A DNA stretch of 64,000 nt from NCBI GenBank assembly GCA_028015205.1, contig CM051519.1, positions 91,099,539 through 91,163,538 of the forward strand, given 5' to 3'. Position 1 is the first letter of the stretch; each line of letters begins with the position of its first letter. Shown here piece by piece: positions 1-11,335 of this stretch. The DNA is from Mytilisepta virgata (lineage: Eukaryota; Mollusca; Bivalvia; Mytilida; Mytilidae). Position numbers and translations under genes: made by a program. The notes beneath the pieces are model-generated. The model was given only the letters and a program-made list of their open reading frames with translations, was not told the origin of the DNA and searched no databases.

Positions 1-733
1 CAGCATGACTTCATTTGATCATTATAATCATACATGTATCATATTAATAAGTCATGTAGATTTAATTTTATACTGATATGACAGTAATTGTATTTTTTTT
101 TTAATATGACATAAAAAGATATGATAGAATAACAAATATTTACTGATATCTCAAAATTGTTCTACATTGTATTTGTATGTTTAACAGTTAATTTCTTGAT
201 TCTGGTATTTTTTGTCAGTTATATATTGTTACATATTATATAACACACCTACATAAATGAGAAATACAAAAATTATATCTATATAAATTTCTTTTTTATT
301 TATAATGGTTGTATTTCTTTGTTTTAAATTCTACTTGCATGTAATTTTCTAGGTGAATTCGTGAACTTCTGACTTAATAATTGTAATTTCACAAAGAATT
401 TATGCTTTTACTAATTACTATAAAGTCCAAAACCCACCTACATATATATACTTTTGGTACAGATATTTCATCCAAATGAATGCTTTATACTATAAAATCA
501 AAGTATAATTTTTAGAAATTTTCTTATTTTGAAATCTACATTTCTGTTCCCCCTTCACAATGATTTTTTTCACATAAATAAAAACTATTTTCCTAGGCTT
601 TGATAGTTCAAAAACCATATATAAACAGAAGCCAATCAAGTAAAGTAATGTGTATTAACTATGCAATTTGTAATTCATCATGTTGTTATTGTATACAAGC
701 TGTCATTAAATCAATAATAATTAGATTACACAC
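1..733 (-). other. Intron 1 (partial) of the coiled-coil gene
   Basis: This AT-rich stretch follows the donor site of the exon at 734-948 when read on the minus strand, so it is taken as the 5' part of that gene's first coding intron. I see no coding segment, RNA gene or clear repeat in it. The rest of the intron and the remaining exons lie outside the window to the left. Confidence 0.55.
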
Positions 734-948
734 CTGTCATTAGCCAAAGAGAGGGCTGTCACTTGCTTCAAAAGGTCTTCTTTATCATGTCTAAGCTGGC
801 GAATTACTGCTCTCAATCTGTCTATTTCATCTCTTTGGGATTCTATAATCCGTTCCTTGCCTTCTACTAATTTCCACAATTCCTCCATTTTATCCGTTAA
901 TCTGTTTGACTGAATTATTACATATTGCCCAATAGTATACTGTACCAT
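734..948 (-). CDS. First coding exon of an unidentified coiled-coil protein (partial gene)
   Basis: The exon encodes 71 whole codons plus two bases. The start at 948 is supported by a strong context (GAAATGG) and an in-frame TAA two codons upstream. A second Met is at residue 21. From there residues 21-70 are rich in Glu, Lys, Arg, Leu and Ile with a heptad-like spacing (MEELWKLVEGKER, then EIDRLRAVIRQLRHDKEDLL), so a dimerising coiled coil is likely. The exon ends in AATGACAG followed by a GTGTGT donor (phase 2). I do not recognise the family. N-terminal docking helices of this length occur, for example, in kinases and scaffold proteins, but nothing here selects one. Downstream exons are outside the window. 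Confidence 0.6.
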
Positions 949-1212
949 TTCTTATCATGATCGATACACAATCGTGTTCACCCCATTATTGTAGCTACCG
1001 AAAACAGTCAGCCATGTTCCACGGAAAAAAACAAGTTAAAAATCAATGCTAGGAGAATATGTGAGCAACAACGGTTACACGAGACTCATTATCGGGTCTA
1101 CTGTTCACAGTCTAGTTGTAACATTGATCTGATATTATTTTTAATGATATATCAAGCACGAATTTTTGTGTATTACCCGCCAGCAGAGTCTCACCTCAGA
1201 AGAGTCCCCATG

Positions 1213-1235
1213 GTCCGGAAGTTGTGATGACGTCA
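1213..1235 (-). promoter_or_regulatory. Candidate promoter: ETS site next to a CRE palindrome
   Basis: CCGGAAGT (1215-1222), a perfect ETS-family core, is followed 5 bp later by the full cAMP-response palindrome TGACGTCA (1228-1235). The pair lies about 270 bp upstream of the ATG of the minus-strand coiled-coil exon, in a locally CpG-richer segment with no TATA box that I can see. ETS plus CRE pairs are typical of TATA-less housekeeping promoters. The assignment is inference from position and motif. Confidence 0.5.
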
Positions 1236-1239
1236 TTTG

Positions 1240-2430
1240 ACAGGTACGCGCTCGGTAACGCCACTCAAAATAAATTTCGGGACAGGTGATCATTATTATA
1301 ACAAGATTATTCTGATGTGTCTGTTTATTTTTTTCTTTTCTGTCAAAAAATGGGAGCTTTGTTATTTAAGGATATCAATTACATCATATACATGTATTTA
1401 ATTTTTAAAATGAACATTTCATTTATTGACTTAACACCTACATACGATTATTTATATGTTTTCCCAATTTTACGAATATATCTATTTATAAACTACAGTT
1501 CAATGATAAGTTAAAAATATACAATGTGGTATTTTTGTAACGTACGATATGTCTTTTACAAAGTCAAATTTTCTTTTAATGAGTAGTTAGTCGACATTCA
1601 CAGATATCATATCCATTTTTAAAGCTATTAAAATTCAAAGATTCGAAATATTTTATAGGTTTCTAGTTTACTTAAAATCTTTAATATCAAATCATCAGAG
1701 AAATATCACAGGGTTTACGATAACATAGCTTTTTATAGAGATTACTTACATGTTAAATGTTCATACACGAAGTTTATGTATTGTGTTTGGATCACGCCTT
1801 TTATGTGCCCTTTCCAGTAAAAATATTTGATTTTGATTTTTATGTCGCCGTGATCAAGGGTAGTAAGTCGAAACGTTGAGCCTTTTAATTTTTGTTTTAC
1901 GATTTGATCGTTTTTATGTTTGGTTTATCATTTGCTAGTCTAGTATACGAGTTTTTTTCGAAATATATTTTTTCATTGAAAAAACGTGCCGTTAGACTTA
2001 AAAAAGTAACAGATTTTGTTAAGTTTTGTTATTGTAAGAAGGTGTGTTCATACTGTTATCAGTGACAGCTCAACATTGAAGACCAAAAGACTATCAATAA
2101 AGTATCATTTAGATTGTATAAAAGTTTTCTACCCAAGTTAGTTTTAAGGGTGCAACAAACATGAATTTTTTATGTTTTTTTGTTGTTGTTGAAAAGAAGG
2201 ATTTAAGATTAATTTCAGGTTCAGATAGATGACGATTAAACGCACATAAAATAATTAAGGTTAAAAATATGGAGTCTTTGCACAGTCCAGACTCGCTGAA
2301 ACTGCGAAAAACAAATCTGTATCTAACGATTAGGCACAATATAATGTATAATCAAAGAATGATAACTCGTTTCGGAATTGGTGGAGTATTTAAGGGTGTT
2401 TTTTTATATATTGAAAAAGAATACCGAAGC
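1240..2430. other. Non-coding, no gene recognised
   Basis: AT-rich sequence with only short chance reading frames. Around 1847-1885 there is a faint resemblance to the retroelement-associated pattern ending in GTCGAAACG, too decayed to call. The interval separates the promoter region of the coiled-coil gene from the first retroelement relic. Confidence 0.5.
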
Positions 2431-2439
2431 GACAAAAAG

Positions 2440-3090
2440 CGTGAAAAGTCCAAAAATTCGAAGTCCAAGAGAAGACAGTCAAGAGAATGGAAGACAATAA
2501 ACAAACACCGCAAGGATAAAGAATAAAAAAAACGTCTAAAAAACTAAACAAAACTATTACAAGACAGCACAGAAATTGTGTTCAACTCCTATTAAAAACC
2601 TGGAGTGACATCAGGTGCTCCGGAAGGGTAAGCATGTCATGCTCCATTAAGGGTGAAATCTAACTGAAGATGCGAGATAGAAACTTCGTATCGGCCAATC
2701 AATTCGAGATGACCGTAAAACTTTTGGAGTGATGAAATTAACAGAGATTGAACATAACCCTGTCTAAGAAGTTTATGTGACAGCAATCTCGCCCCTGCCG
2801 AGAAAGTCTCCGTAAAAATCACATGCGCTTCAGTAACGAATCAACTGTGAAATGTACAACTCAAAGGCTGGAGACCTTGGTATGTTACTGCTAGTAAAAG
2901 GAAAGTTCACAATCGGAAAATTAAAATCATCACGTTTTTCATAAAGTTTTGATTTCAATCGCCCATTATTATCAAAGTACAAGTATAAATCTAGATATGA
3001 GGCAGAGGTTGGTGTGTCTGTGGTCTCCTTAATTTCAAGTTTATTGGGATAGATGAGATGTAGGTTATCCTTAAAATGGCACCGTCCCTT
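2440..3090 (-). mobile_element. YIDD-type retroelement relic, copy 1 (3' end only)
   Basis: Read on the minus strand, this carries the C-terminal end of a reverse transcriptase open frame followed by its 3' non-coding tail. Recognisable pieces are the segment with KLEIKETTD and KRDDFNFPIVNFPF ending in YISQLIRY (about 2830-3075), and in a shifted frame the final part with HKLLRQGY and QKFYGHLELIGRYE (about 2660-2780). The same blocks occur in copies at 56.4-58.8 and 62.0-62.7 kb. The shared tail contains GTGCTCCGGAAGGGTAAGC on the plus strand. The catalytic half is missing, so this is a 5'-truncated dead copy. The family is common in mussel sequence. I consider it Penelope-like by its neighbours elsewhere in the window, but no GIY-YIG domain is visible. 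Confidence 0.75.
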
Positions 3091-3092
3091 GA

Positions 3093-3123
3093 ATTTATAT
3101 ATATATATATACATGTATATATA
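3093..3123. repeat. (TA)n-rich simple repeat
   Basis: An alternating TA tract, interrupted once by CATG, lies between the retroelement relic and the following MITE. Confidence 0.8.
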
Positions 3124-3146
3124 AAAAGATTTTTGTTTTCCCAACT

Positions 3147-3346
3147 GGGCCCATTTGTTTAAAAGTTAACCACCTTTTCACTTTCCATTATTTTGATTGT
3201 TAAGTAATATTTTTGTACAGAATTTTGCATGGACACACAAAGTCAAAGGATTAACAGATCAGAAAATTTTCAGTTCTCCGGTATAATCAAGGAAGTGAAA
3301 ATTTGAAACTGAAAATTGTGGTGTTAACTTTTGAACAACTGGGCCC
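3147..3346. mobile_element. GGGCCC-ended MITE, copy 1
   Basis: A 200-bp element bounded by GGGCCC on both sides. The ends are inverted: the left begins GGGCCC, TTTGTT, AAAAGTTAAC and the right ends GTTAACTTTTGAACAACTGG then GCCC. A second copy in opposite orientation is at 20717-20900, and internal blocks such as CACTTTCCATTATT and GAATTTTGCAT are shared. There is no coding capacity. No flanking duplication could be assigned with confidence. Confidence 0.8.
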
Positions 3347-4505
3347 TGAACTATCATAGTGACATAATACGTATAAGAAATCTCCTTTCGACTGATGACA
3401 TTGGACACAAGTAGGAACATTCGTTGTAGCACCGTCTTTTAGTAATCCCATTGTAAGATTATGCTATGTATTCAAGGGGGAATCACTCGTCCTAACCTGA
3501 TGTGACATTATATATCGATATTTGCTGTTATTAATAAGGAACTGTATATTCTTAGTATTATATGATCCTTGTATTAATGTTAAGTTATTTAGTAGCTAAA
3601 TTATCTGTATGTATGTGTGACTATATTCATGTGATACTATGAATGCCTTTATGGGGGCCTGATTTCATTCAATAAAGTTATTTTATTCTACTTAGATTGC
3701 AGTTAACAAACGAGACATATTTGCGTATTAAATACAAGACAGAGGCGGCTTCAAAGTTACAGTTATATAAAAGACTGTTGATCGGACTATTAGGTTCTGG
3801 TACCCATAAAACCGGTTTAACCCAACCACTGCTCAGCCAGTGTCTGTACCTAGTCAGACTGTCCTGATTCTCTGTAATCTTGCCAAGTCTGTGACCTTTT
3901 ATTTTATTTTTTAGAAATTACTCCCTCCCACGAGAATTCTAGAAATCCAGGCATTTCCAAAAATTATTGAGTTAATTTACTAGTAATACAAACTGGGAGG
4001 TTAGAAACCACTACCGGGCACATCTTCTTGAAAACTGGACATTAACAGATTTGGTCTTTACTCACGAAAGTTGACCACACTGCAATCACTTCATTTACTC
4101 AAAGTGCGTCAGATGAAATTTTCTTCAAAGTGAAACTTTTATAAGCTAAAATGTGCAATTTTCCAGATTTCTTCTGATCTCTAAAGCTGAAAAGATATAG
4201 CCAAATACATTTTTGAGTTTCTGGTCACTTTTCGAATATCATCTAAAAAACTAACCATATCAATACAATATCAAAAAGTCTTCTCTTTCACTCTTTTTCT
4301 TAATTTACACAAGGACATAATATACGGCAGCACAAGTAGAAAACAAAATGCACTCATTTCAAATCACATCTGCAGCCGTCAAATCAGGGATCATATAATA
4401 CTAACATCATATACAGTTCCTGATCAAATCTAGCATTCGTAAAAAGCATGGTTTGCCATATGAGACAAAACTGTAAGGGTGTTGAAATCATGCTGCAAGA
4501 AAAAA
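3347..4505. other. Non-coding; possible LINE 3' tail near 3600-3690
   Basis: No gene is visible. The segment around 3640-3690 (CTTTATGGGGGCCTGATTTC then AATAAAG) resembles 3' ends of mollusc LINE copies, but no coding part is attached. The rest is AT-rich sequence without features I can name. Confidence 0.4.
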
Positions 4506-5800
4506 CTAGAGGCTCTATAGACCCTGTATCTCTCACCTGCATTGAACTTTTCACCTTGAACAGGACTAAAGATTTGGCTGGTTTTTCTATAGGGTTCTAT
4601 GTTAAACTAAGTTCGGCTGTGGCAGCCAATATGGTTGACAGTCTATGACAATGGACACATTTCTAAAAGAAAACCATCTAAGGATCATTGCTACTAAGTC
4701 TGGTTCTAATTGGCATAGTGGTTTCAGACCAGAAGATTTTTGAGTGAATTTCCCATAGGGTCCTATGTTAAACTAAGTTTGGCTGTGTCAGCCATCTTGG
4801 TTCACAGTCCACGAAATCAGACATATTTCTGAAAGAGGACCTCCTAAGGACCATTACTGCCAAGTTTGGTTGCAACTGGCCTTGTAGTTTCATAGAAGAT
4901 TTTTTGAAATTCATCCCCCCTTTTTTCTATTTTTAGTAACAGTAACCATGTTAGTTGGAAGTTGGGGATGTCGGACATAAGTTTGGAAAGGGGCCACCCA
5001 AGCACCATTTCATCAAAGTTTGGTTCAAATTGGCTCAGTGGTTTCAGGGGAGTTGACGAAGAAGTAAAATTTCCATAGGCTCAAGGTTAAACTATGTCCA
5101 ACCATGGCAGCCATATTGGATGGCACCCTGGAAAACCAAACACAAATTTTAAAGGGGACCATTCAAAGACCATTCCACTTAAGTTTGGTTTAAATAGGTT
5201 CTGTGGTTTCAGAGGAGTTGACAAAAAGTAAAATTCCCATAGGCTCAATGTTAAACTAAATCCAGCCATGGCAGCCATGTTGGATGGCGTTCAGGAAAAC
5301 CGAACACAAATTTTAAAAGGGGCCATCCAAGGACCATTCCACCAAAGTTTGGTTCAAATTGTCCTAATCGTCTCAGAGAAGATAACAAAAATTTTAAAAT
5401 TCCCATAGGGTCCAAGGTTAAACTATGTCCAACCATGGCAGCCATATTGGATGGTGCCCAGAAAACCCAACACAAATTTTATAGGGGACCATCCAAGGAC
5501 CATTCCACTTAAGTTTGGTTTAAATTGGTTTAGTGGTTTCAGAGGAGTTGACAAAAAAGTAAAATTCCCATAGGCTCAATGTTAAACTAAGTCCAGCCGT
5601 GGCAGCCATGTTGGATGACGTTTGGGGAAACCGAACACATATTTTAAAAGGGGCCACCCAAGGACCATTCCACCAAAGTTTGGTTAAAATTGGTTCTGTG
5701 GTTTCAGAGGAGTTGACGAAAATGTGAAAAGTTTACGACGACGATGATGAACCCAAAGTGATAAGAATAGCTCACATGGCCTTTTAGGCCAGGTGAGCTA
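4506..5800 (+). mobile_element. Hairpin-ended tandem-core element, copy 1
   Basis: The element starts with CTAGAGGCTC and a CTCACCT box and ends with a hairpin (GGCCTTTTAGGCC) inside AGCTCAC...GTGAGCT. Between the ends is a diverged tandem core of about 165 bp per unit, seen from the spacing of the GTTAAACTA motif (4601, 4767, 5086, 5250, 5417, 5580). Short GAC/GAT microsatellite sequence sits before the terminal hairpin. The same ends occur at 18.2-20.0 kb (same strand) and 51.7-53.6 kb (opposite strand). The plan of fixed ends, tandem core, microsatellite and terminal hairpin is that of the pearl / Helentron-associated elements described from bivalves. Placing it there is inference. No protein is encoded. 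Confidence 0.75.
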
Positions 5801-8545
5801 AAAAAGAAGGGGGGAGAGGGCTGTGGTAAATGGGTTTACATGTCAATTATCAACATGTACAACACACAAAATGAATACAACAATGAATCTGTCTTTATTC
5901 TCTAACTAAAACTTATCCACAACAAATATAAAAGTAAACAACACTAAATAAAAGCACCAATATGGCCTTAAAATGTAAACACACTGGATGTTAATAAAAT
6001 GGTCAAACAAATCTTCACTGAGGGCATTCTTAATTCATTTTCCATTAAGCTGTTAAGTACACATTGTCAAGTAATACAACAGAACTTGTTTGTTACCTTC
6101 ATCAAGTAGTATGAGGTTATCAGACCCTGGTCAGACAGGGTCTTAATTACTAAAGTACTTTTACTTTTTCTCTCTTGATGCACATCTTATTAATCAACAA
6201 GATCTTTGTAAATCTCCAACTACATTTCCAAACCAAAATGTAGTTGGAGGGTTACAAAGTAGAATACAGAACAGAAACAGGGAATGTGTCAAAGAGACAA
6301 CAACCCAACCAAAGAGCAGAAAACAGCTCAAAGATCTTGTTTTAATAAGATTGGTCATTGCATTGTGTAATTTTTATTACGTTTTGCTTTGACCTAAAGG
6401 GGTGTAATCACGCAAATAAAGAATAGTAAAAAAATTTAAACTCCTAGGGCATACTGAGATTTAGGCTGATTGTTTTTTTTAAATATGTTATTCTTCAATC
6501 AAAATTAACTAAACAAGATATAACTTTTTGACTAAGTGTTTGATTTTAGAATCTGATATCAATCTATTTATGCAAGAATCAATTCACCTCCAGATGGTGG
6601 TAAAATTACAAAAAAGACATTAATTTCAGTTTGTACCATGCCCCCACCCCAAAAAAATTATATCTTTCTTTTTTGTTGTATAAAATCCAAAATTGACTAT
6701 TCAATACCGCTAGTGTTTACAAATAGGGTATATTCATTGTCCTGTCCTCTCTAATGAATGGTTTCCCACAGTATGTTTTATTTCTGTTTGCTTTATGTCA
6801 GTTAATGATTAACAAGAAATGAGCTGTCATATTTACATTAAACTTGGTTTTCCTTCATCACTGCTTGGAACCATCTGCCTGCCCACCTTACATCACCTAT
6901 CTAATATCCAGATTTTTAATTTCTAGAGTTGGAAAAGTCTGTTAAAGACTTAATGAAAAACTACTGAAGACTGTATTCTGTTAAAAGGGAGGCAATTCTG
7001 GATATTGCAACACTTGCTGGAGAAATTAATGATGTGCCGTGTAATGTAAACATGAATATTTTAATGCTGTAGAATGGTACGTTCTTAACTTTGAACATTT
7101 TTCTTGGAGACTATCTTATAGAAATTAAACACAAAATCAAATTTACAAGTAAAGATAGAAATAATCAAATGAAATAGCAGTAAATCTAAAGTCCATCTGT
7201 ATATACGAAAATTCTAGTCATAAATAAAGAAATACATGTATAAATCTATAATAATGGGAAGATATATAGCACCAGTTAGGTCTTGCATAAAACTTAACAA
7301 AAAATCCATTATGTTCTGTAAAAACTAATGTATAACAAAAAACTTTAAATATGACATACTAGTAAACACCACTGTTTCACTTTTATATTAATTTTCACGA
7401 GAATATGCATGGATTAATTAAAAACCCCAATTTTTCATTCTAATCTATTGAAAAATAAAAGCCTCTTTCGATTTAACATCCAAAAACAGTAATACAAAGC
7501 AAGTTTCAAAATAATATAAAGTACATGTGAAGAAGTATGGCAGTTCACAAAGGTTTATCTATATATCCCAAATAAAAATATAAGTGTTCAGTGATTCTGT
7601 ATCAAAAACCTAAAATTCTTCAAATAAGCCTGAGTTAATAAAATATAGAAAATTTTAGGGAAAAAAAATTACCAACCTACCCTAATTTTTAAAACCACCA
7701 AACCCTGAACACCTGGCTTTTTTATTGTTGATATTGTTTAAGTACTAGTATAAAAGTTTTCCTTACTAAAATCTTAGCTTTCTGTTGTTAAAGGATATTA
7801 AGAATATGTGAGAAAAAAATCCTATGAAAATAAGATATCTTATGGGCATCTTAAGTTAATATATTTCAACCAACATAAAAACAAGTAAAAAAACCCAGAA
7901 ATATGACCAAAAATAGTACAATTGTTACCTGTAATAAAGAAGGCCAATTTTTATCCTCAAATATTGTTCTGTCCCAATTTGTTTCATTTCAGTAAATCTA
8001 TGTCTGACAAACTTGCTTTGCAGATAAGCTAAGACAAAATATAGGTATCTCTGGATTTCTCAGTCTTCTCATTACTTATAAACAATAATTTGGGATTTCA
8101 ATGTACTAAGTAAAGAACTTTGATATAACACTAAATCTATGATTGAATAATTTTTCAACATTTAATTTCAATTCTATAATAAAGATGTTTTGTGCTTACA
8201 AGTCTACAAAATAAAAATTCAATGTTGTGGTCAAAATGAACAATAGGTGTTCATATATAATGTCACAGTCATTTCTATTATAATTATACATTTTCTAAGC
8301 TAACCCAAAACTTAATCCTATTAATTACAGTATTATCTCCCTTTTCTAGATTTATATAATTCAAAATTTAAAAACAAAATTTGAAATATGCACTAATTAT
8401 GACATTACAAAACAGTAAAATGAATTCCCTCAATACCTTTAAATATCTCAAAATACTCAATCATGATAATAATTCACATCTTGAAATATAGGTAAAAAAT
8501 GGTGTTAAATGCCATTTTACAACCTTACAAATAAAGATGGCAATA
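5801..8545. other. Long AT-rich non-coding stretch
   Basis: No coding region is visible. It holds a 24-bp inverted repeat (6204-6259) and a dispersed segment at about 6265-6330 (GAATGTGTCAAAGAGACAAC). The interval lies downstream of the minus-strand gene ending at 11336 and could include distant 3' sequence of that transcript, but no polyadenylation site can be singled out. Confidence 0.45.
6204..6259. repeat. Short perfect-stem inverted repeat
   Basis: Arms 6204-6227 and 6236-6259 pair at 22 of 24 positions with an 8-bp loop; the inner 14 bp (CTCCAACTACATTT) are perfect. It is followed by the dispersed block GAATGTGTCAAAGAGACAAC that I recognise as widespread in mussel sequence, so the hairpin is probably the terminus of a mobile element. 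Confidence 0.6.
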
Positions 8546-9226
8546 CAGTCGACTTTCATTATCTCGAAGTCTGTAGGCCGCCATAAAAATTTGAGATAGA
8601 CAAAATTCGACTAAAGAGGAGCTGACAAATTTTCCTTGTTACAAAGGGAGGCAATTTACTTATTCCAGTAATCTAAAATCTCTGTAGGTGCCGGAGTGAA
8701 ACGATACGTACTATCGAGACCTCAATTCATTTGTCCGTGTTCAGATACTTATATAATTAATATGTAACATTTTATATTTATAAAAATAATAAATAGTTGA
8801 AGAAAACTTTATTAAAATAGAACAAAAAGATTTGACAGTCCATATTGGGAACGCACCAAGAGCAAGACAACAAATACTAGATTGACAATAATTAATCTAC
8901 TCCAAGTGAATTGTTTTCACAAATTAATGTGAATTCTCAATAAGTCAATAGCACAAAAAATCAATCAATGCCGATTGTCAATTACCGGAAGTAAAGCTTT
9001 AATCCGCAATGTGATTTTTTGGCAGATGATAAATATTCGACATAAGGAATAAAATTTTCGTTGTGTTTATAATTTGGGACTTTAAATTTAGTTTGAGATA
9101 GAAGAAAATTTGACTAATGCAAATTCGACTAAACAGGAGTCAAAATAGATATATTTGCACTGTTAAACATTTGCGACCACAAAAAAAATTCGACTCAAGC
9201 GAGTTTGAGATAACGAGAGTCGACTG
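8546..9226. mobile_element. TA-flanked Tc1/mariner-like MITE (pogo/Tigger-type ends)
   Basis: A 681-bp element whose ends are inverted copies starting CAGTCGACT and continuing into a TTATCTCGAA / TTTGAGATAA pair. TA dinucleotides flank both sides (8544-8545 and 9227-9228), the target duplication of the Tc1/mariner superfamily. The sub-terminal motif TTCGACTAAA recurs near both ends. No transposase frame is present, so it is non-autonomous. Ends of the CAGTCGAC type are most like pogo/Tigger relatives; this subfamily call is inference. Confidence 0.8.
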
Positions 9227-11335
9227 TATATTATTTATACCATCTCAATATGATGAGCATAGTTTATTTAATTTGTTTTAGAAGCAAGTACTACAATACA
9301 TGCAAGTTATGGAATAGAATGAAATTTAACTTTCTGTTATTGTCAACCAGTCTGTTTTGTATCAAAATATTCTGCAATCTTAGCAGGGACCCAGCTAATA
9401 CAGATTTTAACAGAATTATATTCATTCTTACATAATAAAATATATGTGATTTTTTTTCAGTTGTACCCAATTTGATTTAAAACGATATTTTGATGCCAAC
9501 CTCTTCTTCATTTGTATATTGTGTTTTATGTTACTATCAGCAACATTTTGATCATGTTGAACTCTGAAGGTAATATTGGTTGGTGGCTGAAATAAACTTC
9601 TGAAAGGAAACCTCCTATGGACCACTAATTTTTCGGTGACAAAGAAAGGCATACATGTAGTACTAGGAATCTACTACCTCAAGTTAGAAAACTGGTGGTC
9701 TTTGTAAATTCAGACATTTCACCATTAGCTGGATTCAAAGTCACATCCTCAATGTTGACAGGCTAGCAATCATTGGTGGTTGTGAAAAACTACCTAACTA
9801 GACCACTTGTCACTTGTAATGATTATATTTGTTGACGGGTTCATGTAAATGACCTAAATGCTGAATTTAAAATGAAAAAAAATAGTTGAACTTTAAATGA
9901 TGTTTCAATGATTATTTTCAGTGTACCTTATTTTTCACTTGACTAAAAACTGCTTAAATTCCTTTTAAAGGAAAATGCAAAATTAACTACAATAAAAGTT
10001 GCAAGACTAAGCATTTTAAACAAATGTGGCCATATTCTTAACAAAAGAATAGGACTTTTAAACAGATGTCGCCATATTCTTAACATCTTTGGTAGTTTAA
10101 AAAAAATAAGAGACAACATTGTGAATAAAACATGACTTACTGTCAAATATCTAAATAAAAACTAAAAACAAACAATAACAGAAAACAAAACAAACAATAC
10201 ATATCTCAATAATATGTACATAGACTGACATAAAATCTGGCAATGCTTTCTGGTATGGTTTTATTTGTACTGTTTACAGATCTCCATACAGACCAAGATT
10301 CACTTACACATTGGTCATAAAAATACTAACAATTAATAAAACATTGAAACTTGAGTTTTGATTGTTCACCACCCTGCTGAGCTGGAAAAAATTGAAGAGT
10401 AGGAACTCCAAATGTTAAAATTAAAACAAAAGGTAATTTACTTAAGGAAGAATGAATACAATAATACATTGCAAAAATTGAAAAAAAAGAATTCCAGACA
10501 TCATCTACTGGTGTGTCCAAAGCCACATTTATTTACCCCATTTCACTGATTATTATCTTTATTGACTTAATTAACAGAAACCAACCAAGAAATTTTAGTA
10601 AAGGGACTCTTAAAAAAAATTTTTTTTTTAATTTTTTATTTTAATTTTGAAAATAATTTTTTGAGTACCAGTATACTATATTTTTTACAGATATATTTAG
10701 AAGACCCAAACTTCATCTGTGCTGTTCTCTAACTACATGCAGCATATAAAAGAAGGGGAAAGTTTTAAACTCATATTTCTTCAACAAAAAAGTTAAAAAA
10801 AACAGTATATTTTGGTTCACAGTAAATCTGAATAACTGGTAGGATATAAGACAAAAACAATGCAAATTTATAAAACACAAAAACATAAAATTCAGAAGAG
10901 ACTGAACAATACTTTAAAAATTCTTGTAGGCATGCTGGCAACATTTAAAAATTAAAAAAACCCTCTGTATATATGCAACCTAATTGTTCCTGACTTCTCT
11001 CTAAAAAAAGTCCTTTTTTTAACACTGATTGCTCATGTGACTTGTTAGGTGCATCATTCATCAATTTTAAGTTGACATTTGTTTAATAGCAGTGAAAACT
11101 TATGACGTCAAGACAGAATATTGTTTTTAGATTTTTGCATCTGTATGTGCTACAGATTAAATACTTTACATCCTACATACATAATCAATACGTCTATCCC
11201 ATAACAAATCTTGTTTCATAATAATTGGTTTTAAAAATACGAGATTCTGGATAACTGGAACGTTTGAGATTCTTCAGGTTATTAATATTTTGTATGGCAC
11301 CAATAAATATATTGAAAATAATATTAACTGTACAT
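9227..11335. other. Non-coding stretch downstream of the 299-residue gene
   Basis: No coding region is supported. It contains a decayed SINE head near 9725-9815, a duplicated short segment near 10018-10092 (AAACA and GCCATATTCTTAACA) and homopolymer T/A runs near 10610-10640. Part of it is probably 3' untranslated sequence of the minus-strand gene. Confidence 0.45.
9725..9815 (-). mobile_element. Decayed tRNA-derived SINE head
   Basis: The plus-strand block with GTTGACAGGCTAG and AACTACCTAACTAGACCACT lines up with the head of the well-preserved SINE at 57.2-57.5 kb (GTTGACAGGCTAG, GAACTACCTAGACCACT). The B-box region is degenerate (GGATTCAAAGTC on the plus strand). Only the tRNA-like part is recognisable. 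Confidence 0.55.

Noticed and set aside
1847..1885. Possible additional hammerhead-like relic ending GTCGAAACG
   Set aside because: The CTGATGA part is not recognisable and stem II is not supported; too weak to list.
2269..2526. Lys/Arg-rich 85-residue plus-strand frame
   Set aside because: It overlaps the 3' tail of the YIDD retroelement relic (opposite strand), and its basic composition comes from an A/G-rich tail.
5087..5475. Two overlapping-looking minus frames with similar peptides (GMVFEWSPLKFVFGF type)
   Set aside because: Both lie in the tandem core of the hairpin-ended element and repeat with its period.
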